Positions 8,496 to 19,800 of a DNA stretch of 56,553 nucleotides are shown here, piece by piece. The notes under the pieces were generated by a model. It was not told the origin of the DNA. It was given only the letters and a program-made list of their open reading frames with translations, and did no database searches. Source of the DNA: Candidatus Gastranaerophilales bacterium (lineage in GTDB: Bacteria > Cyanobacteriota > Vampirovibrionia > Gastranaerophilales > Gastranaerophilaceae); the NCBI GenBank assembly GCA_017467305.1, contig JAFTSM010000027.1, forward strand, positions 1 through 56,553, written 5' to 3'. A program made the position numbers and the translations under genes. The stretch's first letter is position 1. The number at the start of each line of letters is the position of its first letter.

Positions 8496-9206
8496 ATGAG
8501 AAGAACAATGGACTTTAACAAAAAAACAAAAATTATTTTAGTTGATGATAATTTTGAACATTTATTAGGGATAAGGGAATTAATTAATTTAGAAACAAAC
8601 TTTGAAGTTATTGCAACTGCAACAAATGCTAACATTGCAATTAATTTAGTAAAAAAATATCAACCAGATGTTGTTTTAATGGATATTAATATGCCAGAGA
8701 AAGATGGTTTAACAGCTATTAGTGAAATTGAAAGATTAGGGTTAGGAACAAAAATAGTAGCTTTAACTGGTTATGATGATCCAGATTTAATCTTCCGTGC
8801 TATGAAAATAGGTGCAAAAGGTTATATCTTAAAAACTATGGCATCTGCTCAATTGATTTATGCTATTGAAGAAGTATTACAAGGTAAAATTTATTTGCCA
8901 TCTGGATTGTCTTCAAGATTCTTTGAATACTTCCAAAAAACATTCAAAGAAGAAACAAACAATGTACAAAACCAAGAAAACTTGCTTCAAGATTTAACTC
9001 AAAGAGAAGAAGAAGTACTAGAATTATTAACTCAAGGTGTAACATATAAAGGTGTAGCACAACAATTATTTATCAGTGAAACCACTGTAAAAACTCACGT
9101 AAATAATATTTTCCAAAAATTACAAGTTAATGATAGAACTCAAGCTGTTTTATATGCAATCAATAATGGATTTTTGAATAGAAAAAAATTAAAAATTGCT
9201 ATATAA
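8496..9206 (+). CDS. NarL/FixJ-family response regulator
   Basis: The protein has a receiver domain (ILVDDN acidic pair, phosphoacceptor Asp in VVLMDINMP, conserved Lys in YILKTM) followed by a LuxR-type helix-turn-helix (LTQREEEVLELL through NDRTQAVLYAI). It should be a DNA-binding transcription factor activated by phosphorylation. The start is unresolved: GTG 8484, ATG 8496 and ATG 8508 are in frame, and 8496 is chosen for the GTGA ribosome-binding element eight bases upstream. A histidine kinase follows seven bases after the stop and is the likely partner. The 225 bp upstream hold a possible small ORF and no clear promoter. Confidence 0.9.
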   Translation: MRRTMDFNKKTKIILVDDNFEHLLGIRELINLETNFEVIATATNANIAINLVKKYQPDVVLMDINMPEKDGLTAISEIERLGLGTKIVALTGYDDPDLIFRAMKIGAKGYILKTMASAQLIYAIEEVLQGKIYLPSGLSSRFFEYFQKTFKEETNNVQNQENLLQDLTQREEEVLELLTQGVTYKGVAQQLFISETTVKTHVNNIFQKLQVNDRTQAVLYAINNGFLNRKKLKIAI

Positions 9207-9207
9207 T
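9202..9207 (+). promoter_or_regulatory. -10 box for histidine kinase, predicted leaderless
   Basis: TATAAT at 9202-9207, preceded by TTGCTA, ends six bases before ATG 9214 and overlaps the end of the response-regulator gene. It implies a leaderless kinase mRNA in addition to read-through from the regulator. Confidence 0.4.
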
Positions 9208-9213
9208 TAGTTT

Positions 9214-10476
9214 ATGAAAAATAGCTATAATACACTTTTAAAATACATATTTAACGATTCTGTAAATATTGAATACCGAAAAGAGACCATTGATGGTCTC
9301 TTTCGTGCGATTTTAGAACCTGTTATATCAAATCAAAAATTTGAAGCTTGTATTCTTTTAAAGTTAAATTCTGTTGATGATAAACAATCAATTTTAAAAA
9401 GATTAGTTTTTACTGGTGCAAATATTTTTTCTTATTCTGATAAGTTAAATGATTTTGGCTTTGAAAATATTCAAGAACGTGATATCTGGATAAATACAGA
9501 ATTTGTTGTCATTCTTGGTCAAAGATATTCAGCAGTTCTGTTGTGGGATAGTAATTCTTCTGATAAGTCTGATTATGCTTCAGTTTCCTTTATGTTTAAT
9601 TCTAAAATTATTTCAGATATTGCAAAAACAATTTCAGATAATTCTAAAGTTGATTTAAAAGAGTATGTTCAAAAATATGTTTCAGAACGTCGTGAAAATT
9701 CTTTGATGAATAGAGCATTGCAGAATATTTCAACTACTTTGAATGAAAAAAATGAAGAAATTTTGTTTTCTGAACAAGAGAAAAAACATTTAGTTTCTGC
9801 AGATGATACTCTTAAAACAGCTGAAATTGTTTCAGAAAAATCACGTTTTATAGCACACGAAATCAAAAATTGTTTATCAATAATTAATTTGTATTCTAAA
9901 ATCATCGAGAAAAGATTACATTCTATAACAGCAGAAGATGAAGTATTTAGTTCAATAAGTAACTCTTTAAAAAACATTGTTAATGCGTCAGAAAATGTTT
10001 CTTCTTTAATAAGTGATTTAAGATGTTTATCAACTCCTTATGTACAAGAATTAAATATAAAAAATCTTATTTTGAATACTGTAGCAATGTGTCAAGAAAA
10101 AGCTGATTCTTCTGGTGTTAATATTCAAGTTGCTAAATTTGATGATTATATTCTTTCAACGGATAAAACAAAGTTTCAATGTGCATTAACTAATTTGATT
10201 TTTAATGCTGTAGAAGCATCTTCTTCTGGATGTGAAATTTCAATTGATTTATTAAAAGAAACTAATCATGTTAAAGTATTCGTTAAAAACAATGGTGAAA
10301 AAATAACTGATGATATAAAAGATAAAATCTTTCAATCCGATTTTACAACTAAAGAAAAGGGTAATGGATTGGGATTGGCTATTTGCAAACAACAAATGCA
10401 AATGTTAGGTGGCGATATTAATCTTGTTAATTCTAACGATGTTGAAACATTGTTTGAAATAGTTTTATCTGCATAG
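9214..10476 (+). CDS. Sensor histidine kinase, soluble
   Basis: The 420-aa kinase has the H-box FIAHEIKNCLS (H215), an N-box NLIFNAVEAS (about 331) and a G2 box GNGLGLAI (about 388). The G1 position reads VKNNGEKI, with Asn where the nucleotide-contacting Asp usually sits. The N-terminal 160 residues form an uncharacterised sensor region, and no transmembrane helix is seen, so sensing should be cytoplasmic. It follows the NarL-type regulator by seven bases and probably phosphorylates it. There is no Shine-Dalgarno, but a TATAAT box lies six bases before the ATG. Confidence 0.88.
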   Translation: MKNSYNTLLKYIFNDSVNIEYRKETIDGLFRAILEPVISNQKFEACILLKLNSVDDKQSILKRLVFTGANIFSYSDKLNDFGFENIQERDIWINTEFVVILGQRYSAVLLWDSNSSDKSDYASVSFMFNSKIISDIAKTISDNSKVDLKEYVQKYVSERRENSLMNRALQNISTTLNEKNEEILFSEQEKKHLVSADDTLKTAEIVSEKSRFIAHEIKNCLSIINLYSKIIEKRLHSITAEDEVFSSISNSLKNIVNASENVSSLISDLRCLSTPYVQELNIKNLILNTVAMCQEKADSSGVNIQVAKFDDYILSTDKTKFQCALTNLIFNAVEASSSGCEISIDLLKETNHVKVFVKNNGEKITDDIKDKIFQSDFTTKEKGNGLGLAICKQQMQMLGGDINLVNSNDVETLFEIVLSA

Positions 10477-10482
10477 TTTGTT

Positions 10483-10491
10483 TGCTATAAT
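10483..10491 (+). promoter_or_regulatory. Extended -10 (TGCTATAAT) for uvrD, predicted leaderless
   Basis: TGCTATAAT is a full extended -10 motif. Its hexamer (10486-10491) ends six bases before ATG 10498, so transcription should begin at the start codon. No ribosome-binding site is present. Confidence 0.55.
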
Positions 10492-10497
10492 ACTTTT

Positions 10498-12462
10498 ATG
10501 GATAATTTGACGGTCAAAAAATATAAGTTAAAAAAAGTTTCAACAGCCGCTGTTTATAAGGTTGATTACGAAAAAGAATTAAATCAGCCACAATTAGAAG
10601 CTGTTAAACAAAAAGACGGTTCTATATTAGTTATTGCTGGTGCTGGTAGTGGTAAGACTAAAACTCTTACATATCGTGTTGCAAGGTTGATTGAAGACGG
10701 AGTTAATCCAAAAAATATTTTGCTTTTGACTTTTACCAAAAAAGCAGCGCAAGAGATGTTATCTCGTGCAACTTTGGTTTTAGATTCAAGGTGTGAACAA
10801 GTAGCAGGTGGTACGTTCCACTCATTTGCTAATATAATTTTAAGAAAATATTCTGGACTTTTAGAACTTCAAAATAATTTTACTATTGCGGATAGAGCGG
10901 ATTCTGAAGACATCGTAAATCATATCCGTTCAAATACTATTGGAAAACAAGAAAAGCGTTTCCCTAAAAAAGGTACAATTTTAGATATTTATTCAAAAGC
11001 AGTAAACAAAAATATTCCGTCTGATGAAATTATTCAAGCTGAATATAAACAGTTTGAACATTGCACTGAAAAAATTAATGAAATTATTAGAGAATATACT
11101 GCATATAAAAGAAAAAATTCTATTTTAGATTATGATGATTTGCTTTTATACTTAAAGACGTTGCTTGAATGTAATCCAGAAGTTAGAAAAAAGCTTTCTA
11201 ATCAGTACAAATATATTTTGGTAGATGAATACCAAGATACAAATACAATCCAAGCAGAAATTGTTAAATTACTAGCTTCTGAACATAATAACGTAATGGC
11301 AGTTGGTGATGATTCTCAAAGTATTTATTCTTTTAGAGGTGCAAACTTTAAAAATATTTTAGAGTTTCCTCAAATATTTCCTAATACTAAAATTATTAAA
11401 TTAGAGCAAAATTATAGAAGTTCACAAAATATTTTGGCTCTTGCAAATGAAATACTTTTAAAAGCTAAGGAAAAATATACAAAAACTTTGTATTCAGATA
11501 TTGTTTGCCCAATTAAACCAGCTTTGATAAGTGCGAATGATATGAAAATGGAAGCTGAATTTATATCTCAACATGTATTAGAATTGGTTGAAGAAGAAGG
11601 ACTTTCTTTAAATGATATTTGTGTTTTAGCTCGTAGTGCAAGAATGACCTATAACTTAGAAATTGAACTAGCTAAAAGAAGTATTCCATATAAAAAATTT
11701 GGCGGAATGAAATTTATTGAGGCTGCACACGTTAAAGATATAATTGCTCATTTACGGGTTATATTAAATCCATCTGATATTATTAGTTATACTAGAATTT
11801 TACTTTTATTAGACGGGATAGGTAATCAAACGGCTAATAAGTTATTGCCAGTTTTAGCTGAAGAGGGTGATATTAAAGATAAAAAATTGCCAGTTAAAAA
11901 CTCTGAAGCTGTAATTCGTTTAACAGAGTTGATTAATAATAATCAAAAAGATATTTTTAACCCTAAAAAGGTTGTTCAAAGTGTTTTGAAGTATTATGAA
12001 AACATTCTTCGAGATAAGTATGATGACTATACAAAACGTGAAAAAGATTTAGAACACTTCTTGGCTTTAAGTGAAAAATATACAAGTTTAGAAGACTTTT
12101 TAAGTGATTTAGCTTTAGAACCACCAGATACATCAATGACAGATGTAGAAGAAGGTGCTAATAAAGATGAATTTTTAACTTTGTCAACAATTCATAGTGC
12201 AAAAGGATTAGAATATAAGGCTATATTTATTATTGGTGCGGTTGATGGTAGGTTTCCGTCTTTATTCTCGTTTAATTCACCAGAAGATTTAGATGAAGAA
12301 CTAAGATTAATGTATGTGGCTGTAACTCGTGCAAAAACACATTTAGCAATAACATATCCTATTGATATGTTTGATTATTCAACAAACATGGTTCTTTCAA
12401 AACCATCAAGATTTTTTGACGGTATTGGACAAGATATTCTTGAAAAATGGGTTATTGAATAA
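10498..12462 (+). CDS. UvrD/PcrA/Rep-type superfamily 1A DNA helicase
   Basis: The 654-aa ATP-dependent 3'-5' helicase shows the Q-motif LNQPQLEAV, Walker A GAGSGKT (48-54), motif Ia LTFTKKAAQEM, Walker B/motif II LVDEYQDTN, motif III GDDSQSIYSFRGA, motif IV LEQNYRSS, motif V LSTIHSAKGLEY and motif VI LMYVAVTRAK. It would act in repair or replication restart. It is slightly shorter than typical UvrD (about 720 aa), and whether it is UvrD, PcrA or Rep cannot be decided here. Its stop directly abuts the stop of the convergent ilvA gene. Confidence 0.93.
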   Translation: MDNLTVKKYKLKKVSTAAVYKVDYEKELNQPQLEAVKQKDGSILVIAGAGSGKTKTLTYRVARLIEDGVNPKNILLLTFTKKAAQEMLSRATLVLDSRCEQVAGGTFHSFANIILRKYSGLLELQNNFTIADRADSEDIVNHIRSNTIGKQEKRFPKKGTILDIYSKAVNKNIPSDEIIQAEYKQFEHCTEKINEIIREYTAYKRKNSILDYDDLLLYLKTLLECNPEVRKKLSNQYKYILVDEYQDTNTIQAEIVKLLASEHNNVMAVGDDSQSIYSFRGANFKNILEFPQIFPNTKIIKLEQNYRSSQNILALANEILLKAKEKYTKTLYSDIVCPIKPALISANDMKMEAEFISQHVLELVEEEGLSLNDICVLARSARMTYNLEIELAKRSIPYKKFGGMKFIEAAHVKDIIAHLRVILNPSDIISYTRILLLLDGIGNQTANKLLPVLAEEGDIKDKKLPVKNSEAVIRLTELINNNQKDIFNPKKVVQSVLKYYENILRDKYDDYTKREKDLEHFLALSEKYTSLEDFLSDLALEPPDTSMTDVEEGANKDEFLTLSTIHSAKGLEYKAIFIIGAVDGRFPSLFSFNSPEDLDEELRLMYVAVTRAKTHLAITYPIDMFDYSTNMVLSKPSRFFDGIGQDILEKWVIE

Positions 12463-13668
12463 CTATTGAACACTAGAAGCTATTTTGTAGCCTTTTTCTG
12501 TTAAAGCTTTTAGAATTTGTTCAAAGTGTTCTGTATTTCTTGTTTCAAGAGATATTTTTAAGAAACAATCGTTGATGTCTGTGTTGCTACCACCTTGATT
12601 GTGTCTTACTCTAATAACGTTTGCACCATATTGAGCTATGATAGAAGAAACATCTCTTAATTGACCAGGTTTGTCTAATAACTCAATAGTTAAATGGCAA
12701 AGTCTACCTGTTGTTAAAAGACCTCTGTTTATAACTCTTGAAAGTATATTTACGTCAATATTGCCGCCAGATACAATACAAGCAGTTTTCTTATCTTGAA
12801 TTGGTAATTTGCCAAACATAGCAGCTGCAACACTTAATGCGCCTGCGCCTTCTGCAACAAGTTTTTGTCTTTCCATTAATATTAAAATTGCAGAAGCCAC
12901 TTCATCATCAGTAACTGTTACTATGTCATCAACATATTTCATGCAACAATCGAAGGTTAAATCTCCTGGACGTTTTACTGCAGTACCATCTGCAAATGTG
13001 TTAACTGTTGGAAGCTCTGTGATTTGTTTATCAATAAATGATTTGTACATACTTCCTGCACCTTGTGCTTGAACACCATATACTTTGCAATCAGGTTTAA
13101 GTTGTTTGATTGCATAGGCAACACCAGCAATTAGTCCACCACCACCGATTGGGACAATAACTGCTTCAACGTCTGGAAGTTGTTCTAATAGCTCTAAACC
13201 GATTGTACCTTGTCCTGCAATTACGTCTTCATCATTGAATGGGTGAATAAATTCGCCACCAGTTTCTTTTTGAAATTCGCAAGCAGCTTTGTAAGCGTCG
13301 TCATAAACACCATCTATTAATTTTATATCTGCACCATATTTTCTAGTTGCTTCTACTTTTGAAATAGGAGCAGTTGCTGGGATAAATATCGTTGCTTTAA
13401 TTCCGTTTTTTTGTGCTGCAAGTGCTACACCTTGTGCGTGGTTACCTGCAGAACAAGCAATAATACCTTTTTTCTTTTGTTCTTCTGTTAATTTAGAAAT
13501 CTTATAGTATGCACCTCTTAACTTGAATGAACCTGTTAGTTGTAAGTTTTCTGACTTTAAATAAATATCAGTTCCCTCTAATAATGTTTTAGATAGTATT
13601 AAATCAGTTTTTCTAGCAACTTCACCTAAAACTTTTGAAGCGTCATACAATGTTTCTAAATTAAGCAC
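12463..13668 (-). CDS. ilvA: Threonine ammonia-lyase with C-terminal ACT domain
   Basis: The 401-aa pyridoxal-phosphate enzyme deaminates L-threonine to 2-oxobutyrate. The cofactor lysine is K49 in TGSFKLRGA. SAGNHAQGVA and the phosphate-binding PIGGGGLIAG loop are conserved. An ACT-type regulatory domain occupies about 325-401 (CHLTIELLDKPGQL). This single-ACT, 400-aa form fits the short (TdcB/IlvA-type) class, so a catabolic or isoleucine-biosynthetic role is possible; no ilv genes are adjacent. It begins with GTG, supported by AGAGGAAT eight bases upstream. It is divergent from the autotransporter gene. Confidence 0.93.
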   Translation of the reverse strand: MLNLETLYDASKVLGEVARKTDLILSKTLLEGTDIYLKSENLQLTGSFKLRGAYYKISKLTEEQKKKGIIACSAGNHAQGVALAAQKNGIKATIFIPATAPISKVEATRKYGADIKLIDGVYDDAYKAACEFQKETGGEFIHPFNDEDVIAGQGTIGLELLEQLPDVEAVIVPIGGGGLIAGVAYAIKQLKPDCKVYGVQAQGAGSMYKSFIDKQITELPTVNTFADGTAVKRPGDLTFDCCMKYVDDIVTVTDDEVASAILILMERQKLVAEGAGALSVAAAMFGKLPIQDKKTACIVSGGNIDVNILSRVINRGLLTTGRLCHLTIELLDKPGQLRDVSSIIAQYGANVIRVRHNQGGSNTDINDCFLKISLETRNTEHFEQILKALTEKGYKIASSVQ

Positions 13669-13773
13669 GGTAAATTCCTCTTTTATATTTCAATTACTAC
13701 TAGTTTATAAAATAGCCGTAAAAAGTTCAAGTGATTAATTTTTAAAGTAGTTTATTTTTTTATTAATGTGGAA

Positions 13774-13779
13774 TATAAT
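13774..13779 (+). promoter_or_regulatory. -10 box for autotransporter gene
   Basis: TATAAT at 13774-13779 would start transcription near 13786, giving a leader of about 40 nt to ATG 13825. It overlaps the alternative GTG start at 13768, which makes that start improbable. No good -35 is visible. Confidence 0.4.
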
Positions 13780-13824
13780 ATTTATTATCTAATTTATGGA
13801 ACTAGGAATAGAAATTTAATAATT

Positions 13825-16800
13825 ATGAATATGAAAATTACCCCCCCCTTACTGGGAAAACCCTTTGAGAGAGTAGTTGTTTCCAAGTGTTTATTATTGG
13901 CTGCTATAATTTGTTCTTCTTCGTTGAATGTTCAAGCAATAGACTCTTATACTCTAACTAATACTACTACTCCTGCGAACAATACTATTACAAAATATAG
14001 TGTTGATAAATCAACAGGTGCTATAACAGAGGAATATTATCAACTGGGTCTAAAAACTACTTCTTATGGAAGTGGCTCAACTACAAAAACAAAAACTGTG
14101 ACTATTCCTACTAACCAAAATGTGAATATTACTTTTAAGCATGGAACATCAAAAACTAGACAAACAAATCCAACGGGGACAATTACTGGTTCTTTTGTAA
14201 ATTTATCTGGATATGCTTCTGGCGATGCAATTAATTCTACCACAACAACAAAATCTATTAATGCCAATTTTTATGGTAATAATGGTACTTCCAATGGTGG
14301 TGCGATTTATTTTTCCGATGCTGCTGAGGTTACAAATGGTATTATTGGTAATTTTATTGGTAACTATGTTGCAACCACCTCAATTGCTACTGGTGGGGCT
14401 ATAACAGCTCAGAATGTAACGGGGAATTTGGGTAATATTCAAGGTGATTTTATTGCAAATTATGTTAATGGTACTGCTGGTGCATCTGGTGGCGCTATAC
14501 AAATTGCGGGTGGTTACTATAATGGCTCTACCAGTATTATAGGTAACTTTATAGGCAATTATGTGAATTCCGCTAATGCTAATGCTTGTGGTGGTGCTAT
14601 TGATTACTATGGTTATTTGAATAATATTACTGCAGATTTTATTGGGAATAGGGCTATTTCTGCATCTTCTTCAAAAGAAGCATATGGTGGTGCTATTTTC
14701 TCATTTGGAGGAAAAGTAAAAGATATAACTGGTGATTTTATTGGCAATTATGCAAAAAACACAGGTGGTGCAAATGCTCATGGTGGTGCAATAGACTTTA
14801 GATTTCAAGTAACTGAAACAGGAAAAATCTCTGGTGATTTTATTGGTAATTATGTTCAATCTGTTGCGGATTCATTTGGTGGTGTGCTATATAACTATGG
14901 TGGTAATATTGGAACTATTACTGGTAACTACAATGGTAACTATGCAAAAGCTTCAAAAAAAGCATATGGGGGAGCTATTGCAAACCAATATTATGGAACT
15001 AGTGTTGAAAATAAAATTAATGCTGTCGGAGGTGAATTTGTAGGTAACTATGCAACTGGTGGTACAGGTGCATATGGTGGTGCTATCTACAATAATGCAG
15101 CAACAATGAACATTGTTAATGCTTCATTTTATGGTAACCATGCAGATTCAACATCTGGAAAAGCTTTAGGTGGTGCTATTTATAATACTGGTGATATTTC
15201 TGCTTTAACAATTACTGCTGATAATTATTCTTCTGAATTTGTTGGAAACTATACTAACTTGAATGGAACAAAGTCTAATAATGCTATTTATACCACCTCT
15301 GCAATAACAATGCAGGCAAAAAATAATGGTAGCATATTGTTATCTGATAAAATTGATGGTACAAGTGGGTATGGGTTGACTTTTACTGGTGACGGTACTG
15401 GGACTATTTATTTGAATAATACTTTAGGTGCTCCTAAAATTACCGCAAATAATATAACCTTAGATATGCAAAATGATTCATACCAAGCTTATGCTTGGAA
15501 TACTTTGTCAGCTAATAAAACTGCCAAATTTGAGATAGATTCAGATTTTCATAATTCAAAAACAGATACTATAAGAATTACTAATGCACCAAGTTCTCAA
15601 AGCTATGTTAATATATCTAGTCTTGGATTTGCAGAAAATCCTACTTTCACTAGTGAGGATTTAAATAAAAAACTTCAAATTATAAACGCACCGTCGAACA
15701 AATTACAGTTGGCGTTAACTGATTCTGTTACAAAAGAAACATATAAATACGGTCAAGATACTAGGTTGTCTAATGATATTCGTGCTGAGGTAAGTTCTGA
15801 TGAGATTTTCTATAATATTTATGATACATATGACTTGTATGGTAATATTGCACTTGCAACAACTAATACTACAAATGATAGTATAACTTTTATTGCAAAT
15901 TCTTCGTTAGATACTCTAGTTGGCACAGAAAAAATAGCTTATGCTGATACTTTAGCAGCATTGAATACTTGGGAAGATACTTCTAGTGAAAAAGTATTTA
16001 CAATTGTTTCAGAAGAATATGTTGCTAATGAAAATTTAGGTGCAACATTGGGTGAATTGACAATCCAAAGTAGAATATTGAATTTAAATGGAAAAACAGG
16101 ATTTGAGTTATCAAATGCCGCGACAATCAATTTAAAAGATGTAAAATTAACTGGGAATGAAACACTCGCCAATGTATCAAATACAGATGCTGTGATTAAT
16201 TTAAATAATGCATATTTGGATGGAAATATGACAGCAAGCCAAGTATATGATATGAGTATTTTAGGAACAAAGAATACTATAAATGGAACATTGCAAAATA
16301 CAAATGCAACATTAAGTTCTGGAGAGTTTGTATTTAACCCAGCAACATTCAAATCGAATGGAAATACATTAACTGTTCAAAATGGAAGTCTTGTAAATTT
16401 AGTAGATAATGTAGCAAACAATTATACTATTGATAAACTTGTATCAACAAACGGTAAATATCACTTAGACTTTAATGTAACTGAAAATAAAATTGATACA
16501 ATAACGGTTGGTGATAAATCAACAGGAACAGTAACATTGTTGCCATTCAATTTTGTTGGGGATATTCCTTCTGATGGATTTAAAAAACAAATATTGTTTG
16601 CAAGTAATAATGCAATTCAGTTGGCATTGGATGAAACAATGACACAAGGTGACCCATATGTTTTAGGTACAACAACAAGGTATATTGATGATTTAGTAAC
16701 TTCAACTGTAGATTTTGACCACGTATTTAAAACATATTCTGAAGAAGGTATAACAAGAGGTTATGTACAGCTTGCAACAACAAATACAACAAATGATTCC

Positions 16801-19800
16801 ATTTTGTTAGAAGCTGATCCTAAATACACATTATGGTCTGGAAATCTTTTGTATTACGCCGATATGGGGGATACATTAGCTCTATTGAATACAACAACAG
16901 GAATAACAGAAGCAAAAAACTTTAACTTTAAAACAGCAACTGATACTTATACGGCAAGTGATAATTTGGGTGCAACATTTGGTGTGTTGAATTTAAATGG
17001 ATATACTTCTAGAATAGATAAATCAATTATAAATTTAAATGGAAAAACAGGATTTGAGTTATCAAATGCTGCGACAATCAATTTAAAAGATGTAAAATTA
17101 ACTGGGAATGAAACACTCGCAAATGTATCAAATACAGATGCTGTGATTAATTTAAACAATGCATATTTGGATGGAAATATTACAGCAAGCCAAGTATATG
17201 ATATGGGTATTTTAGGAACAAAGAACACTATAAATGGAACATTGCAAAATACAAATGCAACATTAAGTTCTGGAGAGTTTGTATTTAACCCAGCAACATT
17301 TAAATCTAATGGTAACACATTAACAGTAGTAGCTGGCAATGTAAATATGGTAACAAATTCATATGAAAACTATGAAATAAATAAGCTTGTATCAAATGGT
17401 GGAACATACAGTATAGATTTGAATGTAGACACAGGTGAAGTTGACACAATAACAGTTGGTAGTGGCTCTACTGGAACAGTAACACTGGGTGAATTTAATA
17501 TGTTAGGTTCAAATCCACCAAAAGGTGAGTTCGAACCAATACAAATATTGAAAGCACCGACAGGAAGTAGTATTCAACTTGCTTTGAGCGAAGCAGTAAA
17601 TACAGGTGCACCATATAAATTGGGTACAACTCAAAGAATGCATTATGATGAAATTATATCAGTAGTAGATTATGATACAGAGTACAGTATATATTCTGAA
17701 CTTGGTGATACATATGGCAATATTGAGTTGACAACAACAAATACACAAAATGATAGTATCGTATTAAACGTAAATGACGAATTGACTAAGTGGTCTGGCA
17801 ATAAAGAATACTATGGTTCACAAGGTGATACATTAGTTCTATTAAGTCAAAAAGAAACAACAGATAAAAGACTGTTTAATTTTAAATCTTCAAAAGATGA
17901 ATATATTCTTTCAGATGACTTAAAGAATATTACAGCAGGTTCATTAACTGTAAAGGGGGTTAGTGAAGGAACAGATAAATCAGTATTAAATTTGAACTCT
18001 AAGACTGGATTTGAGCTTAGAAATGAAACAACATTGAATATAACTGATGTTAAATTAATGGGAAATGAAATACTTGTGAATGTATTAAATAACGGTGCTG
18101 TAATTAATTTGGCAAATTCGTATATTGATGGAAATATTACTGGGTCATTAAATTATGATGTTAATATAAATGGCTTGGGTTTGACTACATTAAATGGTAC
18201 ATTGAAAAATTCAAATACAACATTATCTTCTGGTTCGTTAGTATTTAATACTGATACTTTTGAAAGTGCAACTTTGGATGTACAATCTGGTAATGTATTA
18301 TTAGCTGATGGTAAAACAAAATCATATACAATTGACACATTAATTTCTGACAACTCTGCAAAGTATGCAGTTGATGTTAATGTTAAAAATGCAACAGCAG
18401 ACAAGTTTTATATTGGTTCTTCTTCTAGTGGTGTTGTTTATGTTGATAGTCTACAATTATCTGATGTTGTTGAAAAAGAATTTACTGTTCAATTATTATC
18501 TGGTAGTAAAAATATATCGTTGCAATTGAATGAAAATTTAACAAATACGGATTACTCGCTAGGTAAGGCTATTGATGTAACAAGCAATATTACTTCAACA
18601 GTAAAATTTGATGATGTATTTGAAGAAAGTGTCACAGAAGGACAAACATACGGAAAACTTCAACTTGCGACTACAACGACAAAAGATGATAGCATTGCTT
18701 TAAAGTATGAAAAGACAATTTGGGGTGAAACAGTTACAACTCAAATTAATGATACTCTTGCTTATTTAAATAAATTTGAAACAACTGATGATAAAAATTT
18801 TAATTTTACTTCTTCAGCAGATGTTTATACTGTTAAAGAAAATTTAGGTTCTACATCATCTGGTATACTTAATATTAATGGGGTTGCAGGTTCTAAAATT
18901 GATGCTAACGGTAAAGATTTGTTTGTGCTTGATAATGAAACAACTTTAAATCTAAATAATGTTTCTATTTCTGGTGCAAATTCAATTGCTACAGGCTCTA
19001 ATCAAAATGCAGTTTTAAATATTAAAGAATCTACTCTCATGAATAATTCAACAGGTATTAAAACAGCTGCAACGGTTAATGTTATTGGTAATTCCACAAT
19101 AGTTGATAATATAACTGGTGTTGAAAATGATGGTAGTACTCCTATACTAAACATTAAAGATGGTAATATTTTATTGGGTGGCACTGTAACAAATTTTGAA
19201 ACAAACATTCTTAATTCTAATTTGATATTATTAAATGATAACATTTTAAATGGTTTAGATGTTTTGTTTGATGGTACTTCTAGTTTAAATGTTGCAAATG
19301 GAGTAACATCTACTGTTGATTTATCTTCTTTAACGCTTGCTAATAGTATAAATATGGCAGTAGATGTAGATTTGGCAAATTCTTCAATGGATAGAATTGT
19401 TGCCGGCATGTATGATGTTGGTTCAAATACAATAAATATCAATAAAATGAATTTATTATCTGACACAAAACAAGTTAAAACTGAAATTTTGTTTGCAGAT
19501 GAAGGATTAAGAAATAACGTGTCAACATCTGTAAAACAAGTATCGTATTCTCCACTATATAAGTATTTAGTTGAGTATCAACAAGAAAATGGCTCATTTA
19601 TATTTACAAAAGGTGGTGGTGCAACTCCTGGTAGTTTTGATTCATTTTCTCCATCTGTTGTTGCTAGTCCAATTGCAGCACAAATGGGTGGTTATCTGGT
19701 AATGCTAAATTCATATGATGAAGCATTCAGAAATATGGATATGTATATGTTAATGACAAAGAAACAAAGAGAAGCAATAAAACATGCAAATAAATATGCT

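Noticed and set aside
13768..13824. Upstream GTG start for the autotransporter
   Set aside because: A TATAAT box lies just after this GTG, and the extra 19 residues would precede an otherwise good signal peptide.
16947..17339. Minus-strand frames opposite the autotransporter (also 15939-16352, 18153-18404, 19002-19466)
   Set aside because: They mirror repeats of the real gene, lack ribosome-binding sites and are similar to each other only because the repeats are.
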